Below, piece by piece: positions 1 through 9,103 of a stretch of DNA of 43,359 nt. Positions within the stretch are counted from its first letter, which is position 1, and the number at the start of each line of letters is the position of its first letter. The position numbers and the translations under genes were made by a program. This DNA is from an uncultured Elioraea sp. (lineage in GTDB: Bacteria > Pseudomonadota > Alphaproteobacteria > Acetobacterales > Acetobacteraceae): NCBI GenBank assembly GCA_937928775.1, contig CALFVI010000039.1, positions 1 through 43,359 on the forward strand, given 5' to 3'. The notes under the pieces are model-generated. The model worked only from the letters and a program-made list of their open reading frames with translations, did not search any database and was not told the DNA's origin.

Positions 1-2
1 CC

Positions 3-626
3 GAGCGCTTTCCGCATCAGTTCTCTGGCGGGCAAAGGCAGCGCATCGGCATCGCGCGGGCGCTCGCTCTCGATCCGAAACTCGTCGTTCTCGATGAACC
101 TGTCTCGGCACTCGACGTCTCGATCCAGGCCCAGGTTCTGAACCTGCTCGCCGACCTGCAGGATCGGCTCGATCTCGCCTACCTGTTCATCGCGCACGAT
201 CTTGCCGTGGTGCGCCATGTCGCCGATCGCATCGCGGTGATGTATCTCGGACGGATCGTCGAGCTTGCCGACAAGCGCACGCTCTATCGCGCGCCGCGCC
301 ATCCGTACACGCAAGCCCTGCTGGCGGCGATCCCCGTCCCCGATCCGCGGCGGCGGCGCACCGCCCCGTTGCTCACTGGCGACCCGCCAAGCCCCCTCGA
401 CGTGCCGCCCGGTTGCGCCTTCCGCTCACGCTGCGCCCACGCGCGCGATCGATGCGGCGAGGAGAGGCCGCACCTGCGCGAGATCGCGCCAGGCCACCAG
501 GTCGCCTGCCATTACGCGGAGGTGATCCCGCCGCCGCACCTCGCCTCGCTTGCCGCGGCCGAGGCCCCGGCCGCGCTGTCGCATCGCCTCTCCCTGCAGG
601 CAGCGCGCCGCGCGGCGAAGGTCTGA
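3..626 (+). CDS. Peptide/nickel ABC transporter ATP-binding protein, C-terminal part (DppF/OppF type)
   Basis: The left edge of the window cuts this gene; 207 codons of its C-terminal part are visible. They contain the ABC signature SGGQRQR, a Walker B segment ([11 protein letters not shown]) and the switch histidine in LFIAHDL. A C-terminal oligopeptide-type extension follows (HPYTQALL, then a cysteine-containing stretch, [14 protein letters not shown]), which is typical of DppD/DppF/OppF/NikE subunits. These proteins power uptake of di/oligopeptides or nickel from the cytoplasmic face of the inner membrane. The substrate cannot be deduced because the permeases and binding protein lie outside the window. 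The gene ends 18 bp before the convergent parE gene. Confidence 0.93.
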   Translation, partial: ERFPHQFSGGQRQRIGIARALALDPKLVVLDEPVSALDVSIQAQVLNLLADLQDRLDLAYLFIAHDLAVVRHVADRIAVMYLGRIVELADKRTLYRAPRHPYTQALLAAIPVPDPRRRRTAPLLTGDPPSPLDVPPGCAFRSRCAHARDRCGEERPHLREIAPGHQVACHYAEVIPPPHLASLAAAEAPAALSHRLSLQAARRAAKV

Positions 627-644
627 GGCCGCTCATGCGTCCGC

Positions 645-2609
645 TCATACGTCAACCGCCTCGGCGTCGAGCTTGCGCGCGTTGTCCTGGATGAAGGCGA
701 AGCGGAGTTCGGGGCGCCGTCCCATCAGCGCCTCGACGATGTCGCGGGTGCGCGCAAACGCCTCCGGCGGCATCACAACGCGGAGAAGCGTGCGTTTCTG
801 CGGGTCCATCGTCGTCTCGCGAAGCACGGCGGGGGGCATTTCACCCAGGCCTTTGAAGCGACTCACATCCATCTTCGTCCCTGGCTTGAAGCTCGCGCGT
901 GCGCGTTCGAGATCGGCGTCGTCGCGCGCGTAGACCGTCCGGCCGGCGCCGGCCAGCCGATACAGCGGCGGCTGGGCGAGGAAGAGGCGGCCGCGGCGGA
1001 CGAGCTCAGGCAGTTCGCGCCAGAAGAAGGTCATCAGCAGGGCGGCGATGTGCGCGCCATCAACATCTGCATCCGTCATGATGATGACGCGCCCGTAACG
1101 GATGCGATCGAGGTTGGCCTGTGGCCCTGACCCGCAACCGAGCGCCTCTATAAGGTCCTTCAGCTCCTGGTTCGCCTTCAGCTTGTCAGCGGAGGCGGAG
1201 GCGACGTTGAGGATCTTGCCGCGCAACGGCAGCACGGCCTGGGTTTCGCGGTCGCGCGCCTGCTTCGCCGACCCACCAGCGCTGTCGCCCTCAACGATGA
1301 ACAGTTCCGTGCCATCGCGCTCCTCGCGCGTGCAGTCGGCGAGCTTGCCTGGCAGGCGCAGCTTGCGCGTCGCAGTTTTGCGCGCGGTCGTTGCCGTCTC
1401 CTTGCGCGCGAGCCTTTCTTCAGCGCGGGTAAGGGCGAAGGCAAGCAGGTTTGCCGCCTCTTCGGGGTCTGCGGTGAGCCAATGGTCGAAACGGTCACGC
1501 ACCGCCGCCTCGACCCAACGTGCGGCTTCTGGTGTGGCGAGCCGTTCCTTGGTCTGGCCCTGGAACAGAGGCTCGCGGATGAACACCGAGAGGAGGGCGG
1601 CGGCCCCGCCCATCACGTCTTCGGCCTGGATCTGCGCTGCGCGGCGATTGTTGGTGAGCTCGCCATAGGCGCGCAGGCCCTTCACCAGGGCAGCACGGAA
1701 GCCCGCTTCGTGCGTGCCTCCTTGCGGCGTGGGTACGGTGTTGCAGTAGGTGTTGAGGAAGCCTTCTCCGGACAGGAGCCAGGTGACGGCCCACTCCACC
1801 CGCCCGCCACCCTCGAGCGGGGCCTCGCCTGCGAAGGGCCGGGGGGTGAGGAGCTCGGTACCCACGGTGGCCGAACTCAAAAAGTCGACGAGGCCCCCTG
1901 GAAAGTGCAGCACCGCTTCGGCCGGTGTGGCGTCGTTCGCGGCGAGCAGGGCGGGGTCGCAGCGCCAGCGAATTTCCACCCCGCGGAACAGGTAGGCCTT
2001 GCTCCGACACATGCGGAACAGCCGGGCAGGGCGGAAGCGGGCATCGCCGAAGATGGTAGGGTCAGGCGTGAAGCGCACCAGCGTGCCGCGGCGGTTCGGT
2101 GCCGGCCCCCGCTCCTCGAGCCGGCCGAGAGGGCGGCCTCTGGCGAAGCGCATGGCCCAGAGCGTGCGATCCCGCGCCACTTCCACTTCAAGATATTCCG
2201 AGAGCGCATTGACGACGGAGGCGCCCACACCGTGCAGGCCGCCCGAGGTCGCATACGCCTTGCCACCGAACTTTCCTCCCGAATGCAGCGTGGTGAAGAT
2301 CACCTCGAGGGCGGAGCGGTCCTTGAACTTGGGATGCGGATCGATTGGGATGCCGCGCCCATTGTCGCGCACCGCCACACGGTTGGCTGCCTCAAGCGTC
2401 ACCTCAATCAGGCTCGCATGCCCTGCCACCGCCTCGTCCATCGCGTTGTCGAGGATTTCGGCGAACAGGTGGTGCAGCGCGTTCTCGTCTGTCCCGCCGA
2501 TGTACATGCCGGGCCGGCGTCGGACGGGTTCGAGCCCCTCCAGGACCTCGATGTCCTTCGCCGTGTAGGTGTGGGACGTGGTCGTTGCGCGATCGAAAAG
2601 GTCATTCAT
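645..2609 (-). CDS. parE: DNA topoisomerase IV subunit B
   Basis: The 654-residue product is the ATPase subunit of topoisomerase IV, which decatenates daughter chromosomes together with ParC. The N-terminal GHKL ATPase shows EILDNAMDEA, DNGRGIPID and GLHGVGASVVNALS. The C-terminal TOPRIM region shows the acidic residue in FIVEGDSAGGSA and the metal-binding DADVDGAH. Length fits ParE rather than the longer GyrB. An in-frame ATG 54 bp further upstream exists, but its extra 18 residues do not resemble the family. I therefore chose the ATG giving MNDLFDR, preceded by a GGAACGG-like site. The gene is divergent from the chemoreceptor gene, with about 200 bp between the two starts. Confidence 0.95.
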   Translation of the reverse strand: MNDLFDRATTTSHTYTAKDIEVLEGLEPVRRRPGMYIGGTDENALHHLFAEILDNAMDEAVAGHASLIEVTLEAANRVAVRDNGRGIPIDPHPKFKDRSALEVIFTTLHSGGKFGGKAYATSGGLHGVGASVVNALSEYLEVEVARDRTLWAMRFARGRPLGRLEERGPAPNRRGTLVRFTPDPTIFGDARFRPARLFRMCRSKAYLFRGVEIRWRCDPALLAANDATPAEAVLHFPGGLVDFLSSATVGTELLTPRPFAGEAPLEGGGRVEWAVTWLLSGEGFLNTYCNTVPTPQGGTHEAGFRAALVKGLRAYGELTNNRRAAQIQAEDVMGGAAALLSVFIREPLFQGQTKERLATPEAARWVEAAVRDRFDHWLTADPEEAANLLAFALTRAEERLARKETATTARKTATRKLRLPGKLADCTREERDGTELFIVEGDSAGGSAKQARDRETQAVLPLRGKILNVASASADKLKANQELKDLIEALGCGSGPQANLDRIRYGRVIIMTDADVDGAHIAALLMTFFWRELPELVRRGRLFLAQPPLYRLAGAGRTVYARDDADLERARASFKPGTKMDVSRFKGLGEMPPAVLRETTMDPQKRTLLRVVMPPEAFARTRDIVEALMGRRPELRFAFIQDNARKLDAEAVDV

Positions 2610-2805
2610 GGTCCGTTCCAAGCAATCCAAGGGACAGTAGGGCAACTGGAGGCATCGCCACAATCGCTTGCGCGGGTCGAGCCACCAGCGAGGTGGGAAG
2701 GCTCGCCCTGGAGACGGCTGTCCTCTGCCTGTCGCATCGCGCGATTACCCCGTCTTAACCCCCTTTGGGCATTGTCAGCCCGACTTTGGCCGGGAGTGAT
2801 TGGAC

Positions 2806-5094
2806 ATGGGTCTTCGCCTGCGCTCGCTGGGACAGACCATTGGTGTCGTACTCGTCGCGGTGACGGTGGTGATTGCCGCCGCCCTCATCTTCGTGGCCGA
2901 ACTCGCCCAGCGGCGGCTTGGCGAGGTGCTGGTCGAGCGGGAGATCGCGGCGATCGACGGTGCCGTTGGTGCCCTCGTGCAGGCTAAGAGTGAGCAGGCT
3001 GCCTCGATCGCGTCGGCAGTGGCGGCCAACCCGGCGGTCAGGGAGGCCTTCTCCGGCCGCAACAGGGACCGACTGCTTGCCCTGACAGGCCCGATTTTCG
3101 AAGGGTTGAAGGCGCGTGGCGTCGCCGTCGACCAGTTCCAGTTCCACCTTCCGCCCGCCACCTCGTTCCTGAGGGTGCACCAACCGCAGCGCTTTGGTGA
3201 CGATCTTTCCTCCTTCCGCGCGACCGTGGTGGCGGCGAACCGCGACCAGCGCGCTGTCTTGGGGCTTGAGGGAGGCGTGGCGGGCCTGGGCATTCGCGGC
3301 GTGGTGCCGGTCGTCGCCGAGGGCCAGCACATCGGTACGGTCGAAATCGGGCTCTCCATCGGTCGCAGCTTCGTGCAGGAGGTTGGCGCGCGGCTCGGCG
3401 CCGAGGTGGCCTTGACCGCAGCGACCCGGGAGGGGCCGAAAGTGATGGCAACGACGCGGCCGGAGTTCGGGGCCATCACGACTGCCGCATTTGACGCCGC
3501 GTTGGCGGCCGGAGTCGCCTCCGGCGCACTCGACACGACGGCGGGCCAGCCCGTGATCCGCAGTTCGGTGCCGCTGCGCGATTTCTCCGGACGTCCCATC
3601 GCCCTCGTCGTGGTCGAACGCGATGCGACCGCGCTCGTCGCCGCGCAGGATCGTGCCCGCCTTCTGCTGTTCAGTCTGTCTGCCGGTCTTCTTCTGCTCG
3701 CTGTGGTGGTCGCATTCTGGGTGGGGAGAAGCCTGTCGCGTCCAGTGCGTGCCCTGGCGCGGGAAACCGCGCGCATCGGGGCGGGTGAGCTCGAAACCGC
3801 GGTCAGCGGAATCACGCGGACCGATGAGATCGGCATTCTCGCCTGCGCTCTCGACGGGTTCCGCGAGGCTTTGCGCGAGCAGCGCCGGCAAGAGCAACGA
3901 GTGGCCGAAGCGAAGGCGGACCGCGAGCGGGCGCAGCGCGAGATGGTCGCCGCAATGCGGAATTTCGGCGGTTCAATCGGCGGGGTGCTCACGGAACTGG
4001 GCGAGGCGTCGCGCCGCATGCTCGGTGTGGCAGAGCGGATGCGGGGCATCGCCGCCACCGTGCAGACCCGCGCGGCGCAATCGCGATCACGAGCCGAGGA
4101 GGTGGCCGTCGACCTCAACGGTATTGCCGCCGCGACGGAGGAACTTGCAAGTTCGGCGAAGGAAGTGCGCCGCCAGGCCGAAACCACCGCCCAGACAACC
4201 CGCGATGCGGTGGCGCGCGCCGGGCAGGTGGACCGTCTGGTCGACAGCCTGGCACGAACCGCGGGCGAGATCGGCGGCGTGGTCAAGGTCATCGACGAGA
4301 TCGCCGCCAAGACCAATCTGCTCGCCCTCAATGCGACCATCGAGGCGGCGCGCGCGGGTGAAGCCGGAAAGGGCTTCGCCGTGGTCGCGCAGGAGGTCAA
4401 GACTCTGGCCGCGCAGACTGCGCGCGGCACGGCGGAGATCGCCGATCGCATCGAGGCGGTGAAGGCCGCGACGGCGGAAGCGGTGGACGGTGTGCGCAGC
4501 ATCCTTGCGATCGTGCAGCAGATCGACGAGGTCGCCCGCGGCATTGCCACCGCCGTCGACCAACAGGCTCTGGCGACAAGTGAAATCACAGAGATCGTCG
4601 GCCGATTGGCTGGCCGAACGGCCGAGGTCGCGCAAGGCAATGCGGCTCTGGCGGGAGAGGTCGACCACGCGACAGCGGCTGCGAACGACGTGCATGAGAC
4701 CGCGTCATTGCTGTCGGATCAGACCGTGGCCATCGAGCGAGAGGTGCGAACCTTCACCGAGGCCCTCGATCTCGATACCGACCTGCGGCGCTTCGAACGG
4801 TACCCCTGCGACCTCGCGCTGCGCGTCATCGGCGCGGAGGGAGTGGTTGAGGCGCGGTCAACCGATGTCGGGCGATTTGGAGTCGGGGGAAAGGCGCGCT
4901 CGCTGCCGGATTGGTTCAGGGTTGGCGTGGCGGTCGAGGTCGTCCTCGAGGGGGTGTCGCGCCCAGTGCGGGGGCGTCTTGCTCACGTCGCGGCCGGGCA
5001 GTTTGGCATCATGCTGCTGGAAACCGAACAGACAGCCACTGCCCTGGCGGGCCTGCTCGAGCGGCTGCAGCAGGGCACTCGCCGCGCGGCTTGA
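2806..5094 (+). CDS. Methyl-accepting chemotaxis protein with Cache-type sensor and C-terminal PilZ-like domain
   Basis: This 762-residue chemoreceptor has TM1 at about residues 11-33, a large periplasmic Cache-type domain (likely dCache_3, with [11 protein letters not shown] and [13 protein letters not shown]), and TM2 at about 285-306. HAMP follows at about 308-360, then a cytoplasmic signalling domain whose hairpin tip ([20 protein letters not shown]) starts near residue 496. After the signalling domain, residues 660-757 resemble a PilZ domain, with an RxxxR motif (RRFER) and a partly conserved D-x-x-x-x-G segment. That suggests c-di-GMP input to taxis signalling. A TTG 6 bp upstream could also start translation. 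The ATG is preferred because GGGAG lies 9 nt before it. No che genes are adjacent. Confidence 0.93.
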   Translation: MGLRLRSLGQTIGVVLVAVTVVIAAALIFVAELAQRRLGEVLVEREIAAIDGAVGALVQAKSEQAASIASAVAANPAVREAFSGRNRDRLLALTGPIFEGLKARGVAVDQFQFHLPPATSFLRVHQPQRFGDDLSSFRATVVAANRDQRAVLGLEGGVAGLGIRGVVPVVAEGQHIGTVEIGLSIGRSFVQEVGARLGAEVALTAATREGPKVMATTRPEFGAITTAAFDAALAAGVASGALDTTAGQPVIRSSVPLRDFSGRPIALVVVERDATALVAAQDRARLLLFSLSAGLLLLAVVVAFWVGRSLSRPVRALARETARIGAGELETAVSGITRTDEIGILACALDGFREALREQRRQEQRVAEAKADRERAQREMVAAMRNFGGSIGGVLTELGEASRRMLGVAERMRGIAATVQTRAAQSRSRAEEVAVDLNGIAAATEELASSAKEVRRQAETTAQTTRDAVARAGQVDRLVDSLARTAGEIGGVVKVIDEIAAKTNLLALNATIEAARAGEAGKGFAVVAQEVKTLAAQTARGTAEIADRIEAVKAATAEAVDGVRSILAIVQQIDEVARGIATAVDQQALATSEITEIVGRLAGRTAEVAQGNAALAGEVDHATAAANDVHETASLLSDQTVAIEREVRTFTEALDLDTDLRRFERYPCDLALRVIGAEGVVEARSTDVGRFGVGGKARSLPDWFRVGVAVEVVLEGVSRPVRGRLAHVAAGQFGIMLLETEQTATALAGLLERLQQGTRRAA

Positions 5095-5350
5095 CGCTTC
5101 AGGCGGAGGCGCGGGAATGCGAATGCTGTCCGCCGGCACCAGCGTCGCCCCCTGTTTTGTCCCCCCCTTTCCTCCGCTTTTCGGGCTGGGGCTGTCCCGC
5201 CATTCGTTTCGAGGATTGGGACCTGGACCGACAGAGGACCCTTCGACCCGCAGCCGGAGCGTCTTTGCCACCCTCACGCGGGTGCCGGGCGGCAAACTGG
5301 GTGAAGCTCGTTCTCGGCGTCTCCGATGACGGCTGGTGCGGCCTGCAGCA

Positions 5351-6703
5351 CTAGGCCGCCTGCTGCGCTGCCGGCTGGCGGCGCGGCAGGCCAAGCCAGT
5401 CGTCGCAGGCGGCAAGAGCGCGTTCGCAGTAGGCCCGCTTGCGGTCCTTGCCACGCGCGGGCTCGGCAAGAGGGGGGAAAAGCCCGAAATTGACGTTCAT
5501 CGGCTGGAACGTTTCGGCCTCCGCTCCCCCTGTGATGTGAGCGAGCAGAGCTCCCATCGCGGTCTCGGCCGGCGGCAGCGAAGGTGACTTGCCGAGCGCC
5601 TCGGCAGCCACGAAACGTCCAGCGAGAAGGCCGATTGCGGCCGATTCCACGTATCCTTCCACGCCGGTGATCTGTCCCGCGAAGCGAAGATGCGGGGCGG
5701 CCTTCAACCGCAGCGTCGCGTCCAAGAGCCGCGGTGAATTGATGAAGGTGTTGCGGTGCAGCCCGCCGAGGCGCGCAAATTCGGCCGCCTCAAGCCCGGG
5801 GATCATGCGGAAGACCCGGATTTGCTCGGCATATTTTAGCTTCGTCTGGAACCCGACCATGTTCCACAGCGTGCCAAGCGCGTTGTCCTGCCTCAGTTGC
5901 ACGACCGCATAGGGCTTCCGCCCGGTTCGGGGATCGATCAGACCAACCGGCTTCATCGGGCCAAAGCGCAATGTGTCCAAGCCGCGCTCGGCCATCACCT
6001 CGATCGGCAGGCATCCTTCGAAATAGGGCGTCGATCTCTCCCACTCTTTGAACTCGGTTTTCTCTGCTGCAAGAAGGGCAGAGACGAACGCCTCGTATTG
6101 GGAGCGGTCGAGTGGACAGTTGATGTAGTCGCGGCCCGACCCCTTGTCGTAACGCGACTGGAACCAGGCGACCTCGAGGTTGATCGTGTCCCGATGCACG
6201 ATGGGCGCGATCGCATCGAAGAAGGCGAGTGACTCCTCGCCCGTCACCCGCCGGATGTCTTCGGCGAGAGCGGTTGAAGTGAGCGGCCCCGTCGCCAGCA
6301 CGCACAGGCCCCAGGACGGCGGCGGCAAGGCGGTTACCTCCTCCCGCACCACCGTGACCAGCGGGTGATCGCTAAGACGGCGCGTCACCTCGGTGGCGAA
6401 CCCGTCGCGGTCGACGGCGAGCGCCCCGCCCGCAGGCAGCCGGTGCACGTCCGCCACAGCCATGATCAGGCTGCGCGCGCGACGCATTTCCTCGTGCAGA
6501 AGGCCGACCGCGCTGTGCAGCGAATCATCGGCGCGGAACGAGTTCGAGCACACCAGTTCCGCGAAAGCACCCGTTCGGTGTGCTTCCGTCAGACGCAGCG
6601 GCCGCATCTCGTGGACAACAACGGGGATGCCGGCCTGTGCGATCTGCCAGGCGGCTTCGCTGCCGGCGAGCCCGGCGCCGATGACATGAATGGCTGAAGT
6701 CAT
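5351..6703 (-). CDS. trmFO: Methylenetetrahydrofolate-tRNA-(uracil-5-)-methyltransferase
   Basis: TrmFO makes 5-methyluridine at position 54 of tRNA, using methylene-THF and FAD. The 450-residue length is normal for the family. The N-terminus carries the FAD-binding glycine motif [20 protein letters not shown], followed by HEMRP and ELVCSNSF, both strongly characteristic of TrmFO (the latter holds a conserved cysteine). [20 protein letters not shown] near the C-terminus is the second dinucleotide-binding signature of the GidA/TrmFO superfamily. The open frame continues 142 codons upstream, but this extension is low-complexity and overlaps the divergent lipoprotein gene. The ATG before [10 protein letters not shown] is therefore chosen. 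Confidence 0.96.
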   Translation of the reverse strand: MTSAIHVIGAGLAGSEAAWQIAQAGIPVVVHEMRPLRLTEAHRTGAFAELVCSNSFRADDSLHSAVGLLHEEMRRARSLIMAVADVHRLPAGGALAVDRDGFATEVTRRLSDHPLVTVVREEVTALPPPSWGLCVLATGPLTSTALAEDIRRVTGEESLAFFDAIAPIVHRDTINLEVAWFQSRYDKGSGRDYINCPLDRSQYEAFVSALLAAEKTEFKEWERSTPYFEGCLPIEVMAERGLDTLRFGPMKPVGLIDPRTGRKPYAVVQLRQDNALGTLWNMVGFQTKLKYAEQIRVFRMIPGLEAAEFARLGGLHRNTFINSPRLLDATLRLKAAPHLRFAGQITGVEGYVESAAIGLLAGRFVAAEALGKSPSLPPAETAMGALLAHITGGAEAETFQPMNVNFGLFPPLAEPARGKDRKRAYCERALAACDDWLGLPRRQPAAQQAA

Positions 6704-6781
6704 GGCACTGAGATAGGTCGTGGAGCGGTGATCCACAATCATGCTGCCCCCGACTCGGCATGTTCGGCTAGGCAGAGGAGA

Positions 6782-7456
6782 ATGGTGGTCGGCCGCCGCA
6801 TCCTCCTCCTCGTCGTCCTCCTGGCGGGCTGCGCCGAGCAGGCGAGGACACCGACGACGAGGGGCGGACGCACGATCGCGGTACTTACGCCGGCCATCGC
6901 GCGTGAGCCCTCGGCGCCGACGATACTGCCGTGGTCGGCGCCCTTCGGCACCATCGGACGCTTCGTCGACCTCGCCCAACAACTTGGCCGCGAGGAGAGT
7001 TTGGCGACCGCGATCACAGTCAAGCGCTTCCGCGTGCGTGAACGCTTTGCCGCGCATCTTGGAGCCGCCTTGGAGAGCAAAGGCGAGCGCGCCGTGATGA
7101 CGCCAGTCGCACGGTTTGATGCTGAGCATCTGCCTCGCCCGCCCGCCTGGAACGGAGACCTGCTTTTGGATGTCGTGGTCGAGGAGTACGGCTACGCCGC
7201 ACCCACACCGGATGGTCCTTTCATCCCGTTTGCCGTCGCCTCGCTGCGCGTGTTTCGGCGCGATGGCTCACGTGCTGTCGACGATCGTGTCGCCGTGAAC
7301 GTGCCGCGCCCGCCGTCCCTGACCTTCGTGATGGGGCCTCGAGAGCCTCGCTTCGGCGCCGACTTCGCACCTCATACCGACCCTGCCCGTGCGGTCGAGG
7401 GAATCGACGCCGCTCTGCGCGCGCTCGCGTTCGCTGTCGCCTCCCGACTGCCCTGA
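6782..7456 (+). CDS. Putative lipoprotein of unknown function
   Basis: The 224-residue product begins with a typical lipoprotein signal: two arginines, a leucine/valine-rich core and the lipobox LLAGC. It should therefore be exported and lipid-anchored. The remainder is a soluble domain without motifs I can name; a middle segment ([16 protein letters not shown]) suggests a beta-sheet-rich envelope protein. GAGGAG lies immediately before the ATG, only one base away, so the GTG one codon downstream may be the true start. The gene is divergent from trmFO (78 bp apart) and convergent with soxX, with a hairpin between the two ends. Confidence 0.72.
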   Translation: MVVGRRILLLVVLLAGCAEQARTPTTRGGRTIAVLTPAIAREPSAPTILPWSAPFGTIGRFVDLAQQLGREESLATAITVKRFRVRERFAAHLGAALESKGERAVMTPVARFDAEHLPRPPAWNGDLLLDVVVEEYGYAAPTPDGPFIPFAVASLRVFRRDGSRAVDDRVAVNVPRPPSLTFVMGPREPRFGADFAPHTDPARAVEGIDAALRALAFAVASRLP

Positions 7457-7463
7457 ACGACAA

Positions 7464-7487
7464 GGGCCCGGCCAAGAGTCCGGGCCC
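7464..7487. terminator. GC-rich hairpin between convergent genes, possible bidirectional terminator
   Basis: A perfect 8-bp stem (GGGCCCGG / CCGGGCCC) with an 8-nt loop lies just after the lipoprotein stop codon and 25 bp beyond the end of soxX. Neither side has a real T-run; the minus-strand side reads TTGTCGTT. The placement between convergent genes is the main argument for a terminator role. Confidence 0.5.
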
Positions 7488-7512
7488 GCCGCGCCGATAA
7501 GGCCTGGGCGCG

Positions 7513-8157
7513 CTACTCCTTGTTCACCGGCGAGTCGCGATCGAACAGGAAGGCGAGGACGTGGGTGATATCCTCGATCGAGAGAATCTTCTGCGTCCCG
7601 TAGCGCGGCATGCTCGAGCAGGCCAGGGCAGCATTCGAATTGTAGATCTTGATGTAGGCGGTCCGGATTGCCTCCGGGTCGAAGTCGCGCACCTTGCCGT
7701 ATTGCAACAGGGATGGGCCGAGCGTGCCGTAGGACACTTCCTGTGGGGCCATCTGGTGGCAGGCATAGCAGTTCCCGCCGACTTGGCGACGAGGGTCATC
7801 CCGCATCCGCAGCCCGTAGCCGTTCAGAGACAGTTGCTCCCCTTTTTTCCAATCGCCCAAGAACTTGCCGTCCGGCGGAAAGACAATGGATTCGGCTGAC
7901 AATTTCTGGATGCGCTCCGCCACATCGGCGGGAGGTTCGTTGCGGTATTGCGTGCAGAGGCGCTGGACTTCGTCCTGGTCAAGCCGCGCCTTCAGCTCCG
8001 GTGGGAGACGGTCGTAGCCGAAACTCGCGCGCATGGCCTGTTCAAGCCGTTCAGTGGTGATCTGCGGCAGATCGCGTGGCGGTTCGGCGCGCACATCGGC
8101 AACGGCGGTTGCAGCCAGCGAAGCTGCCAAAGCTGCGGATAGAATGGCAGAACGCAT
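7513..8157 (-). CDS. soxX: Sulfur-oxidation c-type cytochrome SoxX
   Basis: SoxX is the monoheme partner of SoxA in the periplasmic SoxAX complex, which oxidatively couples thiosulfate to the carrier SoxYZ. The 214-residue precursor has a Sec signal peptide (about residues 1-20). A single heme-attachment motif, CYACH, has cysteines at 130 and 133 and His134. The SoxX-like context is GGNCYACHQM and GTLGPSLLQYGK, and a candidate distal methionine ligand is Met183 in SSMPRYG. The start is fixed by GAGGGAGGGG upstream of the ATG. The gene lies 11 bp after soxA, so the pair is probably one operon. No soxYZ, soxB or soxCD is visible nearby. Confidence 0.93.
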   Translation of the reverse strand: MRSAILSAALAASLAATAVADVRAEPPRDLPQITTERLEQAMRASFGYDRLPPELKARLDQDEVQRLCTQYRNEPPADVAERIQKLSAESIVFPPDGKFLGDWKKGEQLSLNGYGLRMRDDPRRQVGGNCYACHQMAPQEVSYGTLGPSLLQYGKVRDFDPEAIRTAYIKIYNSNAALACSSMPRYGTQKILSIEDITHVLAFLFDRDSPVNKE

Positions 8158-8168
8158 TGACCCCTCCC

Positions 8169-8978
8169 TCAGCGCTTGATTGCCGGCACGGTCAGTTCGC
8201 CGCCCTCGGCATTCTTCGTCAGCCACGTGATCAGAGCGATCGAGACCTCTGAGCCGTGCACGAGATCGGGCATCCGCATCTGCCAGAAACAATCCCACAT
8301 GCGGTGCTGCATGGTGCGCAGCGTCTCATGCGAAACGCGATAGGTTGGCCACGTCGTCACGGCGCGGATCGCATCCTCATTCTTGCGCAGGTTGGCGAGC
8401 TCCTGCAGCCGGATGCGCATGCCTTCCTGGCTGTGGCAGGTCGAGCAGGAGAAGTCGAAATAGGAACCGCGCCGGTAGAAGACAGCTTCGCCCAATGCAT
8501 AAGCCTCCTTCTCCTTCGGGTGCGTCAAGGGAAGGGAGAGTTTATGTCCGGAAGATTTCTCCGCGACGAAGGCGACCAGAGCCTCAAGATCCGACCTGCG
8601 GTCGCGCGTCGAGAAGGCGCGACGACGGATTTCCGCCTCATCGAACCCCTGTAGCGTGACCATGCAGTGCACGATGCGACTTTCGGCGTCCATCACCCTG
8701 TCGACGTCCGGGAAATAGCGCGGCAGCTGCGCATAGGCGCCGTCCAGCACGCCTGGGCCCAGGCCCAGATCGCACTGTTCGAGGGAGGCGTTCTTCGGCC
8801 CGCGCCTCTCCGTCCACAGCCGTTCGCCTTCATCAACAAACAGGAACCCTGGATTGGCGAAGGGGTCCGCCAACATCCGCCGATATTCGTCGACCGGATT
8901 GTCGGACTGCGCCAAGCCAGACGACAACGCAGCGAACACGCTTGCGGCGGCACCCAGTGCCCAGAGAGACAGCCTCAT
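8169..8978 (-). CDS. soxA: Sulfur-oxidation diheme/monoheme cytochrome SoxA
   Basis: This is the catalytic subunit of SoxAX, exported by a signal peptide (about residues 1-24). Of 269 residues, only one CxxCH is present: CSTCH with Cys178, Cys181 and His182. The N-terminal site that carries a second heme in diheme homologues retains lone cysteines (Cys69 in LEQCD and Cys105 in VHCM), which may form a disulfide, so this is a monoheme SoxA. Cys230 in MWDCFWQMR matches the modified (persulfide) cysteine heme ligand of the active site. GGAGGAACGG precedes the ATG. It is transcribed toward soxX. Confidence 0.93.
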   Translation of the reverse strand: MRLSLWALGAAASVFAALSSGLAQSDNPVDEYRRMLADPFANPGFLFVDEGERLWTERRGPKNASLEQCDLGLGPGVLDGAYAQLPRYFPDVDRVMDAESRIVHCMVTLQGFDEAEIRRRAFSTRDRRSDLEALVAFVAEKSSGHKLSLPLTHPKEKEAYALGEAVFYRRGSYFDFSCSTCHSQEGMRIRLQELANLRKNEDAIRAVTTWPTYRVSHETLRTMQHRMWDCFWQMRMPDLVHGSEVSIALITWLTKNAEGGELTVPAIKR

Positions 8979-9103
8979 TCCGTTCCTCCCCCCGACAGTG
9001 GACAGCGGCGTCGGTTCATGTTGCAGCGAGTATCGAACCATCGAAGGTCGGAAGGCAAGAGCCCTCCAAGGCAGTAGCGGGTTGGGCCTCGGACCGGCCG
9101 GAC

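Noticed and set aside
1482..2987. A 501-codon open frame opposite parE and its flank
   Set aside because: It mirrors a clear ParE gene, has no recognisable domain and is explained by high-GC codon bias.
2775..4640. A 621-codon open frame antisense to the chemoreceptor
   Set aside because: Serine/arginine/alanine-rich shadow of the receptor; no family features or ribosome site.
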